Source of the DNA: Entomortierella parvispora
Taxonomy: Eukaryota; Mortierellomycota; Mortierellomycetes; Mortierellales; Mortierellaceae
Assembly: GCA_963573315.1 (NCBI GenBank)
Contig: OY752148.1
Span: forward strand, 1,479,263-1,543,262
Direction: 5' to 3'
Length of the DNA: 64,000 nucleotides
The notes beneath the pieces are model-generated. The model did not search any database, was not told where the DNA came from, and saw only the letters and a list, made by a program, of their open reading frames with translations. Shown here one piece after another: positions 56,942 through 64,000 of the stretch (positions are counted from its first letter, which is position 1; the number at the start of each line of letters is the position of its first letter). A program made the translations under genes and the position numbers.

Positions 56942-58200
56942 TTAGTGCTTGAGGGGAGCAATTCCGACGGAAGGAGATGAGGTCTGGGAGAAGACCACAT
57001 AGTTGTTCTTGATGAAGACATCTCCCAAGATCCAAAGGTCGTCCTGACCACCCTGGACACCCGAGAAGCAGTTGTCGCTGCCATCGCCCGCACTCTCGTA
57101 GGCCAAATCAGCAACGGGGACGTTGAAGGTTTTGCCTCCAAGCTTGAAGCCGACGTTAGCGGTGCTGGACGAGACCGAGCAAGGAACCAACCATCCGTTG
57201 TTGGGGTCGTTGGTCGATCCGGGGATCTTGGCATGGATGGCAGCGGCGGCAGCGTCACCGACAATGATCAAAGTCGTACCGGTGTCAATGATACCCTGGG
57301 AGGTCTGCTTGAGCGAAGCACCGTTGAAGGAAGCATCCTGGACCAAGATCTGCCAGTATCCTTTTTGGGTCACGGGGGTGTAGGTCAAAGAACCAGTGAA
57401 CTTTGAGGAGTCAATTCCTCCAAAGGTGTATGCACCACCCTTGCCCTTGAACAAACGCTCAGAAGGCAAGAAGACGGAAACAACGGGCTGAGCCAAGAGA
57501 CCGGCCGCGATGGTGTTGTCGAGGAAAGTCTTGACGCCAGAGACAGACTCGATGGTATCGAAACCGAGCCCGAAAAGACCGTTGGTGGGTCCGGAGGAGA
57601 ATTCTGAAGACTCCTTGGTGGCAATACCAAAGGTCTGGCGAACAGAGATACCTCCGACGCTGACAATGTCCGAGGCAAGCGTGCCAGATGCAGAGGAGCC
57701 ATCACCGTAGGAAATCTGCCACTTGCGACCATCCTTTTGGTAGGTGCTGGACTTGGACGAAGTGTACTTGTTGAACCAGATGTCGGACGAGCCCTTTTTT
57801 TTTTTTTTTTTTTTTTTGGCAACAATCAAAAAATGATGGCGTCAGTTTCTCTTTCCATGCTCCAAGCAACATAGCCATGAAATTCAAAGGCAAGAATATT
57901 TGTTCTTACGGTATCAAAGTCCAATTGAACAGTCTGAGCTGGGGTTCCGACCTTGACGGCACCATAGTACTCGAGATCAGGGCTGACATCAGTAATGGGT
58001 TCAGAACCGCTCTTTCCGGCCTTGATCTGGAGCTGAGGGTAGCGAGCATTCAGCTTGCGGATCTGAGCTGGGGTGTTGTGCTTGAAGTTCTCGCGACGGA
58101 CCAAGGGGATTTGGTGACCATCGAGGCTCTTGACGGGCGAGGCAGTGGCGAAGGCCAAGACAGCTGCAGCAGCCAAGGTGATGAAGGCAGTGGATTTCAT
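56942..58200 (-). CDS. Secreted pepsin-like aspartic protease (rhizopuspepsin family)
   Basis: Acid endopeptidase of family A1. Exons 58200-57910 and 57793-56942 give 380 residues, near rhizopuspepsin length. Residues 1-20 (MKSTAFITLAAAAVLAFATA) form a signal peptide, followed by a basic propeptide with RRENFKHNTPAQIRKLNARY. Domain: YYGAVKVGTPAQTVQLDFDT|GSSDIW, with catalytic Asp96 and the intron exactly between DT and GSS; flap SYGDGSSASG with Tyr126; second active site IIDTGTTLI with Asp267; LWILGDVFIKNNYVVF near the end. One disulfide pair (Cys in PCSVSS and DNCFSGV) is visible. The intron's acceptor is preceded by 23 A residues. A TATA box lies 75-82 bases upstream. Confidence 0.93.
57795..57817. 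repeat. Poly-T tract (23; poly-A on the coding strand) directly before the aspartic protease exon 2
   Basis: On the coding strand 23 A residues end in the AG acceptor itself, leaving no pyrimidine tract next to the splice site. Confidence 0.9.
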
Positions 58201-59670
58201 GAGGAGGATAGTTGGGAGGATAGGAGGAGAGAGTGATCTGAAGAACTGGAAAAAATATTGGCCTGATGGCCCTCTTTTTATACAAAATGATTTGAAAGAC
58301 GGGTCTATCCCTGGGTAAACACAACACAATTCATCATGGGAAAAAATGCACCCCTGGGCAAACATCCAAGCGCGAAGCGAGCGTGATTTGCTTATAGGGA
58401 ATGTCTGCGTGCTTACTGGCCGCTCACACATGTTGTTTGATTATGTTTGGCAAGGACGGGTCGCAAGATTGCTCATCAATGGTGAAAGAGGTGCGTGCTT
58501 GGGAAAAACCGAAAGAGACTATTCGTTTTCACGGGTATCAAGGCTGTTGTACTTTCACTTGCATCCAGGGACGCGTCAGTTGTCTTTGAGTTGCGCCATT
58601 CTCCCTGAACACCGAGCTTGAGCTTGACGCTTTGGCAAGGTGCTCTCAATACAAAGGGAGCATGCAAATGTTTATGGTGGTAGCTTTTGCTCAGACCATT
58701 CTAGTCTGTGGTTTGTTGATGTTGACCTGATGGGCCAAACGGATGAACTCGACAGTTAGGACCCTTGCTTACTTTTTTGACGAACGTGCCCTGGGATTCG
58801 CCATCGACAGAAAACATGGTGGGAAAGAGTGTAGGGTGAAAGCAACAGAATGGTCATGTTTATGACAAGGGGTCGGGACCACGCTTTCGAGTTGTCCTCC
58901 CCTAAAACACTTTTTAACAGGGCTCTCTGTCAACAAGCACGCCAGGACCCTTTTCGCAGGACACCAAAACACAAGTCCTTGCTCTCAATTTTCTTCTAGA
59001 ATAGGGCCACATGACGATTGCGCATGCCAATGAATGGCCACAATTGGAGGAAATCAGGGCGTTGGACATCAACGCTTGTGTTCAAAATGGCGCGATCTGG
59101 ACCCTTTCCGTACTGCTCAAGGAAAGAGTCTTGACCTTGCTCGCCCCTGTGCCACCTGCCAATTGTCAGCATGTCAATGATTGGATGACAAGTCTCATGG
59201 CCTATCAGTCTAGTCTGCTCAGGGGGAAGAGGGGAAATGGGAGGAGTGACAATGCTACTGCTGGATCACAGACAAACGAAGAGAGTTCAATTCGTATTTT
59301 GCAATTGTAAATGACGATTCAACATATAGACCTAGGCATGCCCACACGAGAGTTGAGGAGTTGAGACTACGGATTTCAAGACTGGTATAGCACTCATCAG
59401 GCTCAGCCTCTGAAGAATACCCTCCACATGGTAGAGTCTAGTAAGGAGTGCAAAGTGCTTAAGAGCCTTGCACGCGGTGTGCCACTGTGTTGTGGATATG
59501 GGACCATTGCGCCACCAATTTTGTAAATCCCGTGATTGGTGCGATCTTTCTTCCAACGCGTTTCCCTTCCGTGCACGTCTGCGTGTTGGAAGAACTTCCA
59601 AGCCAATCCATGTCAATGACTTGATCTTAGCTTTACTACAGAGCGGCCACGTAGGAACCTTTTATTGATC
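58201..59670. other. Intergenic: aspartic protease promoter and 3' flank of small secreted protein 1
   Basis: About 1.47 kb with no recognised gene. A plus-strand frame at 59011-59310 (99 residues, starting MTIAHANEWPQLEEIRALDI) has even composition but matches nothing I know and has no supporting signals. Confidence 0.5.
58275..58282 (-). promoter_or_regulatory. TATA box of the aspartic protease gene
   Basis: TATAAAAA on the minus strand about 75 bases before the ATG at 58200. Confidence 0.5.
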
Positions 59671-60006
59671 TTACAAAGCGGGATCGCACTGGGTGGGGCC
59701 AGTGGAGGGGATGCCATCAATACCGACAGAGGCGCTGTTGACCCATTGGGCGTTTGTTCGAGTAGCACCCGCGGCAAGGACGGCAAAGTTGCCTGTGCAG
59801 TCATTGCTCGAAAACAGCTTCACAACACCTCCATCCGTGTTCTTGATCTTGGCTGTCTGAGTGGTCTCAAGGCAAACACAGAATCTCTGACCCACGATGG
59901 GGATGTTGGCGGTCTTTCCGGCGTTGTTCCAGAGCTGAATGTGCCATGTTGTAGCAAAGGCACCAGCGGTGTAGAGGGCCAAGAGGACGATGGTTGACTT
60001 GAACAT
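59671..60006 (-). CDS. Small secreted cysteine-containing protein 1
   Basis: 111 residues, intronless coding region. Residues 1-18 (MFKSTIVLLALYTAGAFA) form a signal peptide. The mature part has HIQLWNNAG, CVCLETTQTAKIKN, KLFSSNDCTGNFA, NAQWVNS and a final Cys before the C-terminus, giving four cysteines that could form two disulfides. It is clearly homologous to the second small protein at 61650-62000; they are head to head, 1.6 kb apart. I do not recognise a named family. Features (secreted, small, paired Cys, duplicated) are those of fungal interaction or antimicrobial proteins, but no function can be assigned. Confidence 0.75.
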   Translation of the reverse strand: MFKSTIVLLALYTAGAFATTWHIQLWNNAGKTANIPIVGQRFCVCLETTQTAKIKNTDGGVVKLFSSNDCTGNFAVLAAGATRTNAQWVNSASVGIDGIPSTGPTQCDPAL

Positions 60007-60701
60007 TTCTGGATGGATTTCTATTGCAACGAAAATGAATTAGCTTTGGGAACATGGAACTTGAAGATCAGCGCAGAGGAGGAAAAGGCAATCTCGAGAT
60101 ACATACGTGTTGCTGGTGTCTGTGTCTGTGTGTGTGCGTTGAAAAGAGAGTGTGTGGTGGGGGTTAACCGCTTTTAAACAAGAAATAGCATCCTGCAAGA
60201 AGCAGAGACGCCGCCTTGACTGAGAGCCAAGTGAATTTAGTTTGTTGCGAAATCACCCAAGACGACGACAAAGCGCCGACGGTTGAGTCGGAGCTAATTT
60301 GGGATAGACGATGTTGAACGTTCCGTTCTGCATAGCCCAACTTCCCAACTTCTAGTTCATTGTGCTATCGATCGTTGGATCGGGTGCGCGTTTGCTGGGT
60401 TAAAAAGACAAACCCTGTTTTGGATCCTTTATCCATCTTCTTGTTCCTGTTAACATGCTCATAGTCCCTTCCCCTATGGCGCATCGCTTCTTGCAATCGA
60501 CGGAGAGGCTACTCAAACGCACATCAACAGGGAGGCCAAACGAAGAGACCCGCTAGACCACTCAGCTCCCTGAACATTCGTACGCGTACTCTCCTCTTCT
60601 CAAATCTCCTTGAAATGTTGTACCCTGGCTCTCACACATGGGAACAAGACAGTCTGGAAGATCTTGGCACGACACTAAAAGACGCCGCTTTTTCGCCCAA
60701 T

Positions 60702-60722
60702 AAAAAAAAAAAAAAAAAAAAA
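60702..60722. repeat. Poly-A tract (21)
   Basis: Uninterrupted A run in the divergent intergenic region. Confidence 0.9.
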
Positions 60723-61490
60723 GGTTATCAACAATGGGGTCGTCATCAAGAGGATAGTGAGCAGCAAAAGAGAAGGGAACCCTGATCGGCCGCCCAAGCT
60801 TGTGCTCAGGGCCCATGGGAATGGATCGAAAATCCAAACAGCGCGAGCGACTTCCATTAGTTTTTTGTTGGCTTGACACCTTCTCGGTCTGTTGCATCGA
60901 GGCGCCATGGCCGAGTACATGTTGGATTTGGACAATCAATTGGAAATGATCAGTGACGAAACGGAAGAAGAGAGTCGTTTTACATACAAGGTCGCGCCGA
61001 GGGCGCTATTATCTTCGTCAGCTAAAAGGTCTCGAGGAGCGTAACGGACGATCCGGCACACAGAGCACAGAGAAGCGTTGAGGAGGCAGTGCAGGCTCAG
61101 ATGTTGACAAAACACGTCGTCAAGATATTTTGAAGCGTTGACTCTGCGTAGTTTACTACTAGCGTCTTATCGATGCACGACGCAACAGGTCTAATTCATT
61201 ACCTCTCCGCTCATTGTTCTTGTACACAAGTTTGGTTTCTTGGTAGTCCATCGCATGAGATTAAGCTGACAGAAGCAAAGTCGGTGAAAGCCTGGACAAA
61301 GTTCGCTGGAAGAATCCTGGGGAAGCGCAACTTTGGATGGAGCCCTGGAGAGTGCAGCTGCACGTCCGCCGCTGTCTCATTTTTTCGCTGATTTGCCGGT
61401 AAGAAGGGCAAGAGACGGAACACACAAACTCTTTGGGTTCGATTCTTCCCATGGGCCTATTAAGCCTTCACGGTGTGTCCTGCCTCTTCG

Positions 61491-61498
61491 TATAAAGG
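61491..61498 (+). promoter_or_regulatory. TATA-like element of small secreted protein 2
   Basis: TATAAAGG on the plus strand 159 bases before the ATG at 61650. Confidence 0.4.
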
Positions 61499-61649
61499 TG
61501 AGCACTCCCTCCAGCAAAATGGCACTCATCATCTTCCTATCCAACCACACGCGTAACTTCGTTCCCACACTCAACTTGAATTGTTGATCCAGAATCTTGC
61601 GCCCTGTCCACCCTTCTAACACATTGTATTTGATTAGACAACAATCGAA

Positions 61650-62000
61650 ATGCACAGGTCAATTATCTTTCTCGCCTTCTTGGCCGCTGGAGCTCTTGCC
61701 CAAGGAGACTACCACATGGATGTCTGGAACAACGCTGGTCAAAGACTCCGCTTCTATGACTACAAGGGTCACAGATCGTGTTTCTGCCTCAAGAACACCC
61801 AAACGGCCAAAATTAAGAACGTGGATGTCGGTGATGCCAAGCTCTTCTCCACCAACGACTGCACTGGAAACTACGCCACCATTGCCAAGGGAAGCACCCA
61901 TGCTAACACGCAATGGGTGAACAGTTTCTCTTTTGGCGACTCTGGCAAGCCCTCTGAGGTCGCTGACCCCCACTGCCCCAAGTACACTGGTTACGTCTAA
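61650..62000 (+). CDS. Small secreted cysteine-containing protein 2
   Basis: 116 residues, single exon. Residues 1-17 (MHRSIIFLAFLAAGALA) are a signal peptide. The mature protein contains MDVWNNAGQRLRF, CFCLKNTQTAKIKN, KLFSTNDCTGNYA, NTQWVNSFS and a Cys near the end (DPHCPKY), aligning along its whole length with the 59671-60006 protein: WNNAG, CxCL, TQTAKIKN, KLFSxNDCTGN and QWVNS are identical in both. Cys number and order are conserved. An AATAAA follows the stop. Function unknown. Confidence 0.78.
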   Translation: MHRSIIFLAFLAAGALAQGDYHMDVWNNAGQRLRFYDYKGHRSCFCLKNTQTAKIKNVDVGDAKLFSTNDCTGNYATIAKGSTHANTQWVNSFSFGDSGKPSEVADPHCPKYTGYV

Positions 62001-62002
62001 TC

Positions 62003-62008
62003 AATAAA
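62003..62008 (+). terminator. Polyadenylation signal of small secreted protein 2
   Basis: AATAAA immediately after the stop codon region. Confidence 0.4.
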
Positions 62009-62168
62009 TCAGCAGAAGGACCATCCTGTGTTAAAACAGGGAGATTCAACGTTGTTTGACCTGGAGTCCAAAGAACTGAGAGCCACTTGTCCATCACTCC
62101 CGATATCCACCATTACAAGGAGATGATATAGCAAACACCAGAGAGTGTTTAATACATTAGCTTATTAA

Positions 62169-63494
62169 TTACATAGTAAATTTCACTTTGCTTCCAATAT
62201 CCTCGATATGATATTCGAGATCGTAGAGTGACACATTCTCAAACTGTTGATTCCAGTTTTTTTTCACATCTCCAGTCTCGAGTCCGTCCGGGTGCTCCAG
62301 ACACAGGTTGTGCAAAATCAGGCAGGTCATGATCCAGTCCAGTGCTCTGTCAATGTCGTAGCTCTTTTTGATCTCCACGGGCAACCCCTGAAGGGAACTC
62401 CACTTCAGCCTGAGCCATCCAAGTGCATAGAGGATCATCTCTCGAGCGTCCTCATGAAGGGCATTGAAGTAAAGTTTATCACCAGTGGCTTTGGAATTCT
62501 CAAATGGAGGGACCACTGTCGTGGAGATATGATAGTCAACATCAGCCAACAAGTACTGCTTCCCGCTGAAATAATCCTCTTTGTTGGTATAGAGGGGGGT
62601 GTTGCGGTACGCCTGCTTGTCAGTCATCGATCCTTCATATCCAGTGGAAACCAACGTGAATCGTCCTGTATGATCACAAACTACTGTGCAGCCCATCGCA
62701 GGTCCGTGCTTCTTGGTGTTCCATGCCACGGCGTTGAACACAGGGGCCGTTTCGAAAGGAAAGACAATACCGTCCACGATGCCAACGACGTTTGGGAAGC
62801 CTTTGACTTCTTGGAACCACTGTACAATCTCTGTCCTTCTTTGCTCATCCGGCCAAGCGATGAACTGGCCCTCGAGTTCATTGATAGCTTGGATACACTG
62901 GTTTGTATACTCGTGGATGGTTCCTTCTGTTACCCCGAGTACTAACGAGATATCCTCGGCAGAGATACCCTTGGATGACAGTCGAAAGAGCGTGACAGCA
63001 AGCTGGGTTCGCAAGGGTGCCTGTGGACAGAGTGGATCCTGACTCTGGAAGACGTCGTTGTTTTCGATCAAGGATACGATTGTGTCGAATTGCCCCGGGT
63101 ATACTCGCACGACTGACCAGAACTTCTGTGGGCCAAATCGACGGAGGATCCTTTTTCGATGATCTTTGGATATTGGGCTAGTCGCTCTGGGCTTGATGAA
63201 GCGGATGGCATAGAGATCAGCAAAGATGTCTCGGCAAGTGAACACCGTCCATGGGAGCACGAATGGTTCCTTCTGGAGTGAAAATGAGTTGTATTCCGGA
63301 TGGGACTTGTCAAACACTGGATGAGCCTCCATTCCGTTCTCAATTTCAAAGAGCAGAGAAAGAGAGGGACCTGGATCAATGGGTGAGGCGAGGTGCTGCA
63401 GCATGCTGCAGGTGTGAAAAGCATGTTTGTATGAAACATGATGATGTCCACGTGATATACAGTGGCGGTGGCTTGAAATCGCAGAATGGTGCAT
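62169..63494 (-). CDS. Harbinger/PIF-type transposase-derived protein (DDE_4 nuclease fold)
   Basis: Intact frame of 441 residues; the ATG at 63332 (MEAHPVFDKSHPEYNSF) gives 387 and is the more likely start. It has the helix-turn-helix-like region LAVTLFRLSSKGISAEDISL followed by LGVTEGTIHEYTNQCIQAI, then the nuclease core: first acid in FPNVVGIVDGIVFPFE, CDHTGRFTLVSTGYEGSMTDKQAYRNT, second acid in QYLLADVDYHISTTVVPPF, and the third-acid region HEDAREMILYALGWLRLKW. There, where active relatives have R-xxx-E-xxx-G, the Glu is a Leu. I found no terminal inverted repeats or target-site duplication by eye. It is either a dead transposase or a domesticated one. Confidence 0.82.
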   Translation of the reverse strand: MHHSAISSHRHCISRGHHHVSYKHAFHTCSMLQHLASPIDPGPSLSLLFEIENGMEAHPVFDKSHPEYNSFSLQKEPFVLPWTVFTCRDIFADLYAIRFIKPRATSPISKDHRKRILRRFGPQKFWSVVRVYPGQFDTIVSLIENNDVFQSQDPLCPQAPLRTQLAVTLFRLSSKGISAEDISLVLGVTEGTIHEYTNQCIQAINELEGQFIAWPDEQRRTEIVQWFQEVKGFPNVVGIVDGIVFPFETAPVFNAVAWNTKKHGPAMGCTVVCDHTGRFTLVSTGYEGSMTDKQAYRNTPLYTNKEDYFSGKQYLLADVDYHISTTVVPPFENSKATGDKLYFNALHEDAREMILYALGWLRLKWSSLQGLPVEIKKSYDIDRALDWIMTCLILHNLCLEHPDGLETGDVKKNWNQQFENVSLYDLEYHIEDIGSKVKFTM

Positions 63495-63611
63495 GGTGCG
63501 TTACCCTGCTCTCTTGTCAACACCAAAACGTTTGACCTTTGGTCAATGAATCAGGTATCTCTTTCTTCTTCTTATAGTCCACCAGTTGGACAGGTATATA
63601 TTTGGTTGACA

Positions 63612-64000
63612 TTAGGCATAGTACAAAGAGTTGGCCACGGCCGCAGTCAGTCCTAGCGCCAACCCAACTACAGCACCCACCAATCCTCCGACAACGCCCC
63701 CTGCGCCCATCCCCACCAGCGACAAGGCGGCCGAACCCCAGCCCGCGTACTTGAAAAAGACCTTGCTAATCGAGTTCTTCTCGTTCTTTTTGGCTTCGGC
63801 CTCGGGATCATATCCGGCGTCAGCAGCGGGTGTTTCGAAGGCTGTAAAGGGCGTGTCAGCTGCTCCTAAGCCGACAGTAGCTGGTATTTTGGAAAGGTCA
63901 TTGTTGGTAGGGGCTGAAGTATCGGCGTTTGCAGCAGTCATATCCATAGGCGTGCTTCCCTGAGGGGCCGTATCCACGGCAGCTGGAGACACGGTCAAAG
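63612..64000 (-). CDS. Hypothetical protein with a Gly/Ala-rich hydrophobic C-terminus (partial)
   Basis: Open frame of at least 128 residues that reaches the window edge; the Met at 63998 may not be the true start. The N-terminal part is Thr/Ala/Pro/Asp-rich and probably disordered (MTVSPAAVDTAPQGSTP). A Lys/Glu cluster (EAEAKKNEKNSISKVFF) leads into a long small-residue hydrophobic stretch with GMGAGGVVGGLVGAVVGLAL, like a glycine-zipper membrane hairpin, ending NSLYYA. I do not recognise the family. The stop at 63612 lies 118 bases from the transposase-derived gene's upstream ATG. Confidence 0.55.
   Translation of the reverse strand, partial: LTVSPAAVDTAPQGSTPMDMTAANADTSAPTNNDLSKIPATVGLGAADTPFTAFETPAADAGYDPEAEAKKNEKNSISKVFFKYAGWGSAALSLVGMGAGGVVGGLVGAVVGLALGLTAAVANSLYYA

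Larger units (their letters stand above)
60007..61649. promoter_or_regulatory. Divergent region between the two small secreted protein genes
   Basis: About 1.64 kb. It holds a 21-A tract (60702-60722), a TATAAAGG at 61491 and no recognised gene. Both small genes read outward from it. Confidence 0.5.

Noticed and set aside
59011-59310. 99-residue plus-strand frame
   Set aside because: Reasonable composition but no recognisable family, no signals and no neighbours suggesting a gene; left as unresolved.

Overview
The window is nuclear DNA from a filamentous fungus, most likely an early-diverging (Mucoromycota/Mortierellomycota-type) species. Support: intron-rich protein genes with short GT-AG introns (about 35-700 bases), CT/GT microsatellites and poly-A/T tracts in non-coding DNA, and fungal families such as Egt1, GRAM-PH sterol glucosyltransferase, a rhizopuspepsin-like protease and U1-70K. 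The phylum is inference; no marker gene decides it. I see no rRNA, tRNA or CRISPR. Exon models below were built by hand from GT/AG signals, reading phase and conserved motifs; most close in phase from ATG to stop, but single boundaries may be off.

Layout. 1-1.3 kb: start of an Snf1/AMPK kinase (minus, cut by the window edge). 2.8-4.4 kb: MICOS subunit Mic26/27 (plus). 5.1-10.2 kb: Atg26-type sterol glucosyltransferase (plus). 10.9-12.4 kb: U1-70K (minus). 13.2-14.2 kb: AP-1 sigma (minus), head to head with a Tti2-like gene (14.5-16.7 kb, plus). 17.0-17.9 kb: cyclophilin-like PPIase. 18.1-18.8 kb: mitochondrial methionine-R-sulfoxide reductase, tail to tail with Egt1, the ergothioneine enzyme (18.9-22.6 kb, minus). 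24.4-26.9 kb: MFSD1-like transporter (minus). 28.5-29.1 kb: Nhp6/HMGB. 29.5-31.4 kb: mitochondrial malonyl-CoA:ACP transacylase. 31.4-32.2 kb: His-rich hypothetical.

32.6-51 kb holds three paralogous FAD monooxygenases of the phenol hydroxylase type (all minus). Two are neighbours; the third follows after a gene-poor stretch, a 209-residue orphan and a methyltransferase that starts with an acylation-type Met-Gly-Asn-Thr-Leu-Cys-Cys sequence and contains two microexons (9 and 13 nt). 51.3-53.4 kb: a twin CX9C protein and a zinc alcohol dehydrogenase.

53.9-62 kb is a secretory neighbourhood: an M13 metallopeptidase, a pepsin-like aspartic protease and two divergent members of a small secreted cysteine-containing family. 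62.2-63.5 kb: a Harbinger-type transposase-derived gene whose third catalytic acid is replaced. The window ends in a partial Gly/Ala-rich membrane protein.

Most genes are unrelated housekeeping genes. Possible functional groupings are MsrB with Egt1 (oxidative-stress protection), the monooxygenase family (aromatic hydroxylation), and the secreted proteases with the small secreted proteins (extracellular digestion or interaction).
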